Below are positions 35,812 to 43,019 of a stretch of DNA of 64,000 nucleotides, piece after piece. A program made the position numbers and the translations under genes. Positions within the stretch are counted from its first letter, which is position 1. Each line of letters starts with the position of its first letter. Under the pieces are notes generated by a model. That model was not told the DNA's origin. It worked only from the letters and a program-made list of their open reading frames with translations, and did not search any database. Source of the DNA: Flavobacteriaceae bacterium CP2B (lineage in GTDB: Bacteria > Bacteroidota > Bacteroidia > Flavobacteriales > Flavobacteriaceae); assembly GCA_001683825.1 (NCBI GenBank), contig LXTR01000012.1, forward strand, positions 124,001 to 188,000, read 5' to 3'.

Positions 35812-37115
35812 AGTACAGTTTGTTTTTGTTGTGTATTAAAGGCATTGACTATTTCCGTCTCGTAACCCCGGTAAAATTCCGGGTCAAAGTTCGCCTCCCT
35901 GAGGTGTTGGATCACATAGCCCGCCGCGCGGTCCTCGTTGAGCCAGCGTTCAAAGACCTCGTGCCGCATTCGGATGCCAAAGGTGTTGATGCCGAGGAAT
36001 TTACCGGTATCCCTGTGGTAGGCTACCGTTATACATTTGTCATCATCCCGGTGCCTCCAGTGAAAGTGTACCTCGTACTCCTTTCTCCTGGCCTCCGAAA
36101 ACACCCAGCCATAGGTCTGGTATTCTATGTCGAAGAACTTGGCGCTGTTGAACCAGTGGCTCGGCCGGTATTCCGTGGGCGTGCCACAGAGGGTGCGGGC
36201 CAGGGCCTCGCCCATCATCCTTCCGGTATACCAGACGGCTTCTACCGGGGGGCGGTTGCCTATGGGTTCCCGTTGCTGGGCACAATCGCCAATGGCAAAA
36301 ATGCCCTTAACACTGGTCTCAAGCGTCCGGTCGACCAAAATCCCCCTATCTGTGGCGATTCCACTTCCCTGGAGGAATTCTATATTCGGCTTTACCCCTG
36401 TGGTGATCCCCACCATGGAGCAAGGGATTTCCTCCCCATCGGTGGTGAGCACCGCCCTGACATTGCCTTGCTCATCCGGGAGGATGGCATCCATGTTGGT
36501 GCCATGCCGTAAATCCACGCCATGGGAAGCAATATGCCTGGAAATCATCTGGGCTTCGCCCTTGGGGAGCACCCCGGTCCAGAAGGCGTCTTCCCGGACC
36601 AGAAAGGTAACCGCTATCCCGCGGGTCCTCAGCATTTCGGCGAGTTCTACCCCGATCAATCCACCGCCAACGATTACCGCCCTGGGACATACCTGTTTGT
36701 TGGGGGCCACGCGTTCCAGCTTTTCCAGGTCCTGCTTGTTCACCAGCCCCAGTACCTGTGGCAACTCCAGGCCTTTCCATCCAAAGGTGTTGGTTTTAGA
36801 ACCGGTGGCCAGGATCAGTTTGTCATAGGTGATGCTCCTCCCATCGGAAAAATAAAGGGCCTTTTTTTCAGGGGCTACCCTTTCTACATAGCCGTGCAGG
36901 AGTTCCAGCCGGTTTTTTTCCCAGAAATGCGGCTCGTATGGTTCGATGTCCGTCCAGCGCATATGGCCCATATAGACGTACATAAGGGCCGTGCGGGAAA
37001 AGAAATGCGTTGCCTCAGAGGAGATGATGCTGATCTTTTTATCGGATAATTTCCTGATATGCCTGGCGGCCGTGACGCCTGCAATACCATTTCCAATGAT
37101 TACGATGTGTTCCAT
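35808..37115 (-). CDS. FAD/NAD(P)-dependent oxidoreductase coupled to the Fe-S membrane protein
   Basis: 435 residues from ATG 37115. The open frame goes 90 codons further to 37385, but only this start puts the FAD motif IVIIGNGIAGVTAARHI at the N-terminus. The second Rossmann motif is AVIVGGGLIGVELAEML for NAD(P), and GIFAIGDCAQQ closes the FAD site. Disulphide-reductase-like fold as in rubredoxin/nitrite reductase flavoproteins. The C-terminal 110 residues (with FHWRHRDDDKC) are an added domain of unknown role. Stop overlaps the next start (ATGA). Confidence 0.87.
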   Translation of the reverse strand: MEHIVIIGNGIAGVTAARHIRKLSDKKISIISSEATHFFSRTALMYVYMGHMRWTDIEPYEPHFWEKNRLELLHGYVERVAPEKKALYFSDGRSITYDKLILATGSKTNTFGWKGLELPQVLGLVNKQDLEKLERVAPNKQVCPRAVIVGGGLIGVELAEMLRTRGIAVTFLVREDAFWTGVLPKGEAQMISRHIASHGVDLRHGTNMDAILPDEQGNVRAVLTTDGEEIPCSMVGITTGVKPNIEFLQGSGIATDRGILVDRTLETSVKGIFAIGDCAQQREPIGNRPPVEAVWYTGRMMGEALARTLCGTPTEYRPSHWFNSAKFFDIEYQTYGWVFSEARRKEYEVHFHWRHRDDDKCITVAYHRDTGKFLGINTFGIRMRHEVFERWLNEDRAAGYVIQHLREANFDPEFYRGYETEIVNAFNTQQKQTVL

Positions 37116-37207
37116 GAAGTCAGGTGGTGGTTGTGGTTTTTTGATAGGTCGTACTAAAATAGAATAACTTAGCTGCCAATCGTAATTTAGAAGCAATTTA
37201 AATATCT

Positions 37208-37215
37208 TACCTTTA
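37208..37215 (+). promoter_or_regulatory. Candidate promoter of the GH113-like gene
   Basis: TACCTTTA is one base off TAnnTTTG and lies 17 bp after TTTAG at 37186-37190, a good -33 to -7 spacing. It is 21 bp upstream of the chosen ATG in the 121-bp divergent region shared with the flavoprotein gene. Confidence 0.4.
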
Positions 37216-37236
37216 ATGCTGCCTTTAACAGATACT

Positions 37237-38238
37237 ATGAAGAACCTTTTCATCTTGATGCTATGCCTTGCATTGCAGGGCTGCAGTAACCAGGTGATCC
37301 GGAAGATCAACGGGGTAAGTTTTGTGGCCTCGAGGGAAGCGGCCCTGCAGGAACATGTCAATGCCATTATGGATATCAACGCCACCTATGCGGCGGTGAT
37401 GCCTTTTGGCTTCATACGGGACACCCTTTCACCGGAGATCATCTTTGATACTGACAGGCAATGGTTTGGGGAAACCCGGGAAGGTGCCCGTCAGTATATC
37501 CAATTGTTGCAGAAAAACAAACTTAAGGTGATGTTGAAACCGCAACTGTGGATCTGGAGGGGCAAATACACCGGGGCCTTGAAAATGCCCACGGAAGCCG
37601 ACTGGAAACTCCTGGAAGCTTCCTACGAACGCTTTATACTGTCTTATGCCGGGCTGGCACAGGAAACCGGGGTGCCGCTCTTTTGCGTTGGGACCGAGCT
37701 GGAACAGTTTGTAGCGGCCCGCCCGGCCTATTGGAAACAACTCATCGCTAAAATAAGGGAGGTCTACAAAGGACAGTTAACCTATGCCGCCAACTGGGAT
37801 GAATACCGGGACACCCCTTTCTGGGAGGAATTGGATTATATCGGGGTAGACGCGTATTTTCCACTTTCTGAAGAAAGGACCCCGGCGGTGGAAACCCTGG
37901 TGGAAGCCTGGGAGCCCTGGAAGGACCAAATGGCCCAACTTTCAAAAACCCTCAGGCGGCAGGTCATCTTTACGGAATTTGGGTACCGGAGTGTCGATTT
38001 TACGGCCCGGAAGCCCTGGCTGGCGGACCGTGATGATGTGGAGGTGAACCTGGACGCACAAACCAATGCCAAAAAAGCCATCTTTGAGGTGTTCTGGAAG
38101 GAAGACTGGTTTGCCGGGGGATTCGTCTGGAAATGGTTTATAGACCATGCCCGCGCCGGCGGGGAGGCGGATAGCCGGTTTACCCCCCAGAACAAACCGG
38201 CCCAACAAGTGCTGAAGTCGTATTACAGTTCGTATTGA
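37237..38238 (+). CDS. GH113-like glycoside hydrolase lipoprotein
   Basis: 333 residues from ATG 37237 (the frame extends 7 codons upstream). Lipoprotein signal with lipobox ALQGC. A TIM barrel with KVMLKPQLWIWRGKY, the acid/base glutamate region FCVGTELEQF, DYIGVDAYFPL, and the nucleophile region IFTEFGYRS. This matches GH113 (endo-beta-1,4-mannanase type) and related family members. It probably acts at the outer membrane or cell surface. It is followed after about 100 bp by a cell-wall amidase; there is no SusCD pair nearby. Confidence 0.8.
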   Translation: MKNLFILMLCLALQGCSNQVIRKINGVSFVASREAALQEHVNAIMDINATYAAVMPFGFIRDTLSPEIIFDTDRQWFGETREGARQYIQLLQKNKLKVMLKPQLWIWRGKYTGALKMPTEADWKLLEASYERFILSYAGLAQETGVPLFCVGTELEQFVAARPAYWKQLIAKIREVYKGQLTYAANWDEYRDTPFWEELDYIGVDAYFPLSEERTPAVETLVEAWEPWKDQMAQLSKTLRRQVIFTEFGYRSVDFTARKPWLADRDDVEVNLDAQTNAKKAIFEVFWKEDWFAGGFVWKWFIDHARAGGEADSRFTPQNKPAQQVLKSYYSSY

Positions 38239-38276
38239 CTTTCGCCGGCACGGCTTTGGGCATCCTGAAATATTAT

Positions 38277-38308
38277 TTTGATTTGGGCGGCCATTTTTAT
38301 AACCTTTG
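38277..38308 (+). promoter_or_regulatory. Candidate promoter of the amidase gene
   Basis: TTTG (38277-38280) is followed after 19 bp by TAACCTTTG (38300-38308), a -7-like box with one extra base in the spacer. It lies about 33 bp upstream of the amidase start. Confidence 0.35.
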
Positions 38309-38341
38309 TACTAAAGAAGTTAGCGCCTAGCCCGATTTACA

Positions 38342-39343
38342 ATGAGATCCCTAATCGCATTCCTGTTAGTTCCGGTAATAGCCTTCGCCCAGGCCCCGTT
38401 GAAGACCGTGACCGCCTCGCCCGGCGAAGGGGTCTTTTCCCTCCTCAGGAAACAGGGCCTAGACCCGTCTGAGCATTACAGTGCTTTCCTGGAACTCAAC
38501 GCCGCCAACCTGCGCAATGGAAGCGAATTGTATGAGGGACGGACGTACCAACTGCCTTATGTACCCGATGCCCCTACCGATATGGGGAGTGCCACAGGGC
38601 CGGAGTCAGAATCGAACTACCCGATTTTCGGTGCGGGGAAGGAAGTGGTGGTCCCGGTAAGCGAGCGCCTGTCTGCCGCGGTCTACTATCTTATTTCCGG
38701 CCATGGGGGCCCCGATCCGGGGGCTATTGAAAGGCACAACGGGACGACCATAGCAGAGGATGAATATGCGTATGACGTCACCCTCCGGCTGGCCAAACAA
38801 CTCCTCTCCCATGGTGCCAAAGTGTACATCATTATCCGGGATTCCAATGACGGGATACGGGATGAAAGGATATTGGAGTTGGATAACGATGAGGTGACAT
38901 ATCCCAATGACCCCATACCCCTGGGCCAGCTCGAGCGCCTTCAACAGCGCGTGGATGCTGTGAACAAATTATACCTGGAACATCGGGGTGCGTACCAGAG
39001 GCTGATCGTTACCCATGTAGACAGCCGCAGTGAAGGAAAGAATATCGATGTCTTCTTCTACCACCACGAAAAGAGCCGAAACGGGAAGCGTCTGGCCGAA
39101 AACATCCATAAAACCTTCCAGGACAAATACCGGCAATACCAGCCCCACAGGGAATACACCGGTACTTTTTCTGACCGTAGCAACCTCTACATGGTCAAGA
39201 ACACCCTGCCGGCCATGACGTATATCGAAATTGGCAACCTCCGCAACAAAAGGGACCAAAGGCGCATTTTGGACCCCGATAACCGCGAGGCCCTGGCCAA
39301 ATGGATTTCAGAGGGGGTATTGCTCGATTACGAAAGCCGGTAA
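38342..39343 (+). CDS. N-acetylmuramoyl-L-alanine amidase (Amidase_3) with N-terminal LysM-like part
   Basis: 333 residues. Signal peptide (ends near AFAQA), a LysM-like region (about 20-75: GVFSLLRKQGLDP...LYEGRTYQLP), then an Amidase_3 zinc domain. Proposed zinc ligands are H121 (ISGHGGPDPGA), E141 (AEDEYAYDV) and H225 (IVTHVDSR), with catalytic E296 (YIEIGNLRN). The usual SIHAN around the third ligand is changed to THVDS, and a charged insert lies between. It would cut the stem peptide from murein in the periplasm during division or turnover. Confidence 0.88.
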   Translation: MRSLIAFLLVPVIAFAQAPLKTVTASPGEGVFSLLRKQGLDPSEHYSAFLELNAANLRNGSELYEGRTYQLPYVPDAPTDMGSATGPESESNYPIFGAGKEVVVPVSERLSAAVYYLISGHGGPDPGAIERHNGTTIAEDEYAYDVTLRLAKQLLSHGAKVYIIIRDSNDGIRDERILELDNDEVTYPNDPIPLGQLERLQQRVDAVNKLYLEHRGAYQRLIVTHVDSRSEGKNIDVFFYHHEKSRNGKRLAENIHKTFQDKYRQYQPHREYTGTFSDRSNLYMVKNTLPAMTYIEIGNLRNKRDQRRILDPDNREALAKWISEGVLLDYESR

Positions 39344-39359
39344 TAGCCCCCGCTGGTTC

Positions 39360-40064
39360 TCAGAGGGCGATATTCTTCCGGTAATAGCGGTAAAGGACTT
39401 CTGGCCCGGCCCCCAGGTAGTTTATCAGGTGCATCATCGCAAAATGGAACTGCAGGCGCAGCATTTTTTTCTGACGGTACCTCCTGGCTGAGGTAATCAC
39501 CGTTTCGGGACGTACCGTGAAAGCGGTGCGGCGGTAGAGCCGTCTTATGAATTCGCAGTCCTCGTAAATCCTGTAAGCCTCATTGAACCCCCCGCAATCG
39601 CCAAATAGCTTGCGGGTGACAAAGAGCGACTGGTCTCCGCCACGGCATATGATATAATTGAAACGGGTGAACCAGGAGAAAAATCGCAGGAAGCGGCTAT
39701 TGGAATCAAAACGCATGCGGAAACTTCCGGCTTCAAACCCACTATCCACAGCCTGGACAATATGTTGGTCGAACCCCCTGGGTGGGAAGGTGTCTGCATG
39801 CAGGAAATACAGGATGTCGCCCCGGGCGTGGCTGGCCCCATGGTTCATCTGTACGGCCCTTCCCCGCTCTGAAAGCAATGCATTTGCCCCGTGTGCTTCT
39901 GCTATGGCCAGCGTTGCATCTTCACTGCCGCCATCGACCACCAGGATTTCGAGAAGGTGGTCGGGTGCCCTTTTTTCCAGTAAATACTCCAGCAACGGTC
40001 CAAGGGTACCTGCCTCGTTTAGTGTCGGGATGATCAGGCTAATACGATGTTTATCGGTTTTCAT
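39360..40064 (-). CDS. TIGR04283-family arsenosugar-type glycosyltransferase
   Basis: 234 residues, GT2 fold. ISLIIPTLNEAGTLGPLL at the N-terminus, VVDGGSEDAT, YFLHADTFPPRGFD with the metal-binding acidic site, ICRGGDQSLFVTRKLF and IYEDCEFIRRL. This is the pattern of TIGR04283. The start overlaps the DUF547 stop by 14 bases. It is the last gene of a minus-strand run with DUF547, PNP, TIGR04282 and rhodanese genes, a set associated with arsenosugar synthesis. Substrate is inferred. Confidence 0.82.
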   Translation of the reverse strand: MKTDKHRISLIIPTLNEAGTLGPLLEYLLEKRAPDHLLEILVVDGGSEDATLAIAEAHGANALLSERGRAVQMNHGASHARGDILYFLHADTFPPRGFDQHIVQAVDSGFEAGSFRMRFDSNSRFLRFFSWFTRFNYIICRGGDQSLFVTRKLFGDCGGFNEAYRIYEDCEFIRRLYRRTAFTVRPETVITSARRYRQKKMLRLQFHFAMMHLINYLGAGPEVLYRYYRKNIAL

Positions 40065-40797
40065 TCAAACTCCAGTCGTATTTCCTGTAACTGATTTTCG
40101 CGTCCGGGTTTATTGGGTTTGGGGCGTAAGGCCTGATATATTCGATCAGGCTGCCCCCCTCTGTAAAGTCAGCCTTGTACCACTGGAATATCTGGGACAA
40201 TTCCAGGGCATCCGTGCCAATATGGTTACGGGTGGTATCCCGGATAAAGGAGGTAGTGGCCATTTCCAGCTGGGCCTCCAACCGGGCCACTGTAAAGGCT
40301 TCGTTCAGCAATTTAGGACAGGAATACGAAGCGCAATTGATGGCAAAGTGAATACGGGGTTCGCCCATTTTCCTCAGGATCTTATGTTCGATATGGCCGA
40401 GTGAAAGCAACTCGCCCCCCAGCGGGATCCACTTCTTATCCCAGGGATGGCCAATATCCCTGATGCTTTTCAGCGGATAGTGGTCCAAAATGAGTTTTAC
40501 GGTAGCCGCATTGTACAGGTTGATATAGTAGGCAAGCCGCTCCTCCCGGCCTGTTTGAGGACCGGGCAGATGGGTTGCCAGCATATCCAGGTAGGCATTC
40601 AGGGCGGCGCTATCCTTTTTAAAACCCCGGTAGTCTACCATCCCCTCCTCGTCCACATGTTTCTTGAGGAGGATGTCCCAGGCTTCATGCGAAAGGCCCA
40701 TAAGGGGCGCCGGTACCGGCGCAGGCTTGACTGGCCCGTTCCACATGAGGTGGAACAGGGCCCAAAAAACCATGAAAAAAGTAGCTGGTTGTGCCAT
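40051..40797 (-). CDS. DUF547 secreted protein
   Basis: 248 residues with a signal peptide or anchor at the N-terminus (MAQPATFFMVFWALFHLMW). The DUF547 core has AYYINLYNAATVKLILDHYP and the Cys-containing segment IHFAINCASYSCPKL. The family has a cysteine/histidine-rich fold of unknown activity and often lies with arsenosugar-type glycosyltransferases. 168 bp with no gene separate it from PNP upstream (40798-40965). Confidence 0.85.
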   Translation of the reverse strand: MAQPATFFMVFWALFHLMWNGPVKPAPVPAPLMGLSHEAWDILLKKHVDEEGMVDYRGFKKDSAALNAYLDMLATHLPGPQTGREERLAYYINLYNAATVKLILDHYPLKSIRDIGHPWDKKWIPLGGELLSLGHIEHKILRKMGEPRIHFAINCASYSCPKLLNEAFTVARLEAQLEMATTSFIRDTTRNHIGTDALELSQIFQWYKADFTEGGSLIEYIRPYAPNPINPDAKISYRKYDWSLNENR

Positions 40798-40965
40798 AAG
40801 TTTTGCGGTGTTTTAGTTTATTGTGTTGTATTGCTGCCCGTCCAGTTTTTCACCCGAAACTACACTTGCCTAGCGGGGGGCGGTACGAACCCTGTGGTAG
40901 GTTTCCCCCATGCTTTTATCCGGGCTGCTTCCCCCCCCCTTTGTTATGTGTGGCATATAGGCAGC

Positions 40966-41781
40966 TTACAGCTCTTTGAGCAAGGCCATGAACAGTGCGA
41001 TCATTTTGGGCTCCGTACTATTTGCGACATCCAGGATGTCCCGGATATCAACGGCTTGCAGGTTGTCGGGGTCACATTCATCCGTGAGAACCGATACCGC
41101 TATAACCGGTAGTCGTAAATGATTGGCGACAATTACTTCGGGAACCGTACTCATTCCTACCGCATCGGCACCAATCACTTTTAGCATGCGGTATTCCGCC
41201 CTGGTTTCCAACTGCGGCCCTACCACGGAGGCGTAGACCCCTTTTCGCAAACGGATCTTAAGACGTTCCGCGATCGTTTCCAAATGCCTGCGCATGTCGG
41301 GGTCATAGGGTTCGCTCATGTCCACAAACCGGTCGCCAAAACTGGCTACGTCCCTGAACGCCAGGGGGGAATCTCCCTGCAGGTTGATGTGGTCCTCAAT
41401 CAACATGAGGTCGCCCTTGTGGAAATTGAGGTTGATGGCCCCGGCGGCATTGGAGATAAAAAGCTTTTGGATGCCAAGCTGGTGCATCACCCTTACGGGG
41501 TAGGTCACATCCAACAAGTCATAGCCCTCATACAGGTGGAACCTGCCCCGCATCACCACGACCCTGCGGCCCTCCAGGGTGCCGTAAATGAGTTGCCCGC
41601 TGTGAAATTCGACGGTGGCCAGCGGGAAGTAGGGGATATGGTTGTAATGGGCCACGATGGGGGTTTCTATGGCATCTGCCAGTTTCCCCAGGCCGGAGCC
41701 CAGGACAATACCGAATTCGGGTTCATGAAACCCTTTGTCGCGCAGATAGGCGACAGACTCATCCAGTTGTTCTTTCGTCAT
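40966..41781 (-). CDS. Purine nucleoside phosphorylase with Asn-to-Asp change in the base pocket
   Basis: 271 residues from ATG 41781, chosen over the ATG nine codons upstream (41808) because it shortens the overlap with the TIGR04282 gene. Trimeric PNP motifs: VLGSGLGKLAD phosphate loop, GRFHLYEGY, VGPQLETRAEYRML with the base-binding Glu (human Glu201), GMSTVPE (human Met219), and SVLTDECDP. At the position of human Asn243 it has Asp. Human N243D is known to accept adenosine, so 6-aminopurine nucleosides are plausible substrates. It splits nucleosides with phosphate in the cytoplasm. Confidence 0.9.
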   Translation of the reverse strand: MTKEQLDESVAYLRDKGFHEPEFGIVLGSGLGKLADAIETPIVAHYNHIPYFPLATVEFHSGQLIYGTLEGRRVVVMRGRFHLYEGYDLLDVTYPVRVMHQLGIQKLFISNAAGAINLNFHKGDLMLIEDHINLQGDSPLAFRDVASFGDRFVDMSEPYDPDMRRHLETIAERLKIRLRKGVYASVVGPQLETRAEYRMLKVIGADAVGMSTVPEVIVANHLRLPVIAVSVLTDECDPDNLQAVDIRDILDVANSTEPKMIALFMALLKEL

Positions 41782-42415
41782 TTTTGAGATGTTTGATAAA
41801 AGGTTCAAAAACGGCCTGGTCTTTTATGTCCTCATAGATATCCACATCGTTCTTTGGGGACAACAGTACCAGTTGGTGTTCTTTCAGGTCCTTTAAACTG
41901 TCTTTTAGCACAGATCCGGTACCCCAGTTTTTATTCCGAAAGAGCTTTTTATTGAGGGCTTTCATCCCCAATAGGTAATAGCCGCCATCCCGGGCGGGCC
42001 CGATAACATAGTCAGAAGCTTCCAATTCGTTGAAGGCCCTTTCCAGGTCCTCTGCCCTAAGGTCGTACATGTCACTTCCAATAACAACAATCCGTTGGTA
42101 TCCGGCTTTAAACCCTTTATCAAAGGCATCCATCATGCGCTCCCCCAGATCATGGCCTTGCTGGAGGGCTTTTGCAAAGGTGGGGCGCTCCCAAAGGTCG
42201 TTTTCCCAGATCTCGTCGGAATAATAGACCGTCTTGGATACCGGAAGGTTGCGGGTTATCGCTGCGGTATGCTCCAACAGGAAGCGATAAATATCAAGGG
42301 CGGCCTGGTCACCTATGGTTTCCGCCAGCCGGGTCTTGCATTTCCCAAGCTGGGGGTTCCTCGTGAAAATGAGCAATAGGTCTCTCTTTTTATCCTGGGG
42401 TTCGGTACGCTCCAT
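41759..42415 (-). CDS. TIGR04282-family arsenosugar-type glycosyltransferase
   Basis: 218 residues. LLLIFTRNPQLGKCKTRLAE is the nucleotidyltransferase-like N-terminal motif of the family; GSDMYDLRAEDLERAF and IGPARDGGYYLLGM follow. It starts right after the rhodanese stop and overlaps PNP at its end, so the genes are translated in series. The family name in public models is arsenosugar biosynthesis glycosyltransferase; the actual sugar donor is not known here. Confidence 0.85.
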   Translation of the reverse strand: MERTEPQDKKRDLLLIFTRNPQLGKCKTRLAETIGDQAALDIYRFLLEHTAAITRNLPVSKTVYYSDEIWENDLWERPTFAKALQQGHDLGERMMDAFDKGFKAGYQRIVVIGSDMYDLRAEDLERAFNELEASDYVIGPARDGGYYLLGMKALNKKLFRNKNWGTGSVLKDSLKDLKEHQLVLLSPKNDVDIYEDIKDQAVFEPFIKHLKNDERTTG

Positions 42416-42904
42416 TTAATATACTTTATCTGCATTGGTCAGCAATTTGCCCCAATGCTTACTAAAGGCATGTACTTTTGAGGTTGCATTTCCCTCCGGG
42501 TCAAAGACCCTATGGCCCTGGTTTTTCCATTCAAAGATCCCGCCGTACAGGTTTTTCACTTGGGTATAGCCAGCATCCAGCAATTTCTCGCCGATATCCT
42601 CTGAGCGAACCCCTACCGAACAATAGACTACCAAAGGCGTATTTTTGTCCGGGAAAGCCCGGGTCACCCGGTCTATATCAAAACTGGCGTGCCCCACCCA
42701 AACCGCATCCTGCAAGTGACTCACCTGGTATTCTTCCCAGGTCCGGGAATCTAAAAGGGCATATTGGTCTGAAGCCGCCAGCGCACGGGTGGAGATATAG
42801 GGAACTGTACCTGAATTGTACTTTTCAAGGGTCTCCTCAACCGTCTTTTGTGCCTGCATATAAGACAGGAAGAGGAAGGGGAGCAGCAATCGCAGTGGTA
42901 TCAT
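42416..42904 (-). CDS. Secreted rhodanese-domain protein
   Basis: 162 residues from ATG 42904; the frame extends 34 codons into the divergent promoter region, where no family match is seen. Signal peptide MIPLRLLLPFLFLSYMQAQ, then one rhodanese domain with ALLDSRTWEEYQVSHLQDAV and the active Cys in VVYCSVGVRSE. Rhodaneses move sulfane sulfur or act on arsenate in Cdc25-like branches. First gene of the arsenosugar-type run. Confidence 0.85.
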   Translation of the reverse strand: MIPLRLLLPFLFLSYMQAQKTVEETLEKYNSGTVPYISTRALAASDQYALLDSRTWEEYQVSHLQDAVWVGHASFDIDRVTRAFPDKNTPLVVYCSVGVRSEDIGEKLLDAGYTQVKNLYGGIFEWKNQGHRVFDPEGNATSKVHAFSKHWGKLLTNADKVY

Positions 42905-42925
42905 GGCGTTCTCTCGTATTGGACT

Positions 42926-42933
42926 CAAAGATA
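42926..42933 (-). promoter_or_regulatory. -7 promoter box of the rhodanese/arsenosugar-type operon
   Basis: On the minus strand TATCTTTG is a perfect TAnnTTTG, 21 bp upstream of ATG 42904. This also supports that start over the longer frame. A clear -33 element is not seen. Confidence 0.5.
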
Positions 42934-42968
42934 CTATTTTGATGGCAGATGGGATGGCTGGGGCCTCA

Positions 42969-43001
42969 TTTGCAGGGGTATTATTTAAAAGGTTATTTTT
43001 A
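42969..43001 (+). promoter_or_regulatory. Candidate promoter of the GH32 gene
   Basis: TTTG (42969-42972), a 21-bp gap, then TATTTTTA (42994-43001), one base off TAnnTTTG. It lies 18 bp before the chosen start in the 115-bp region shared with the divergent rhodanese gene. Confidence 0.4.
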
Positions 43002-43019
43002 GGCAAACACTATATTCCT

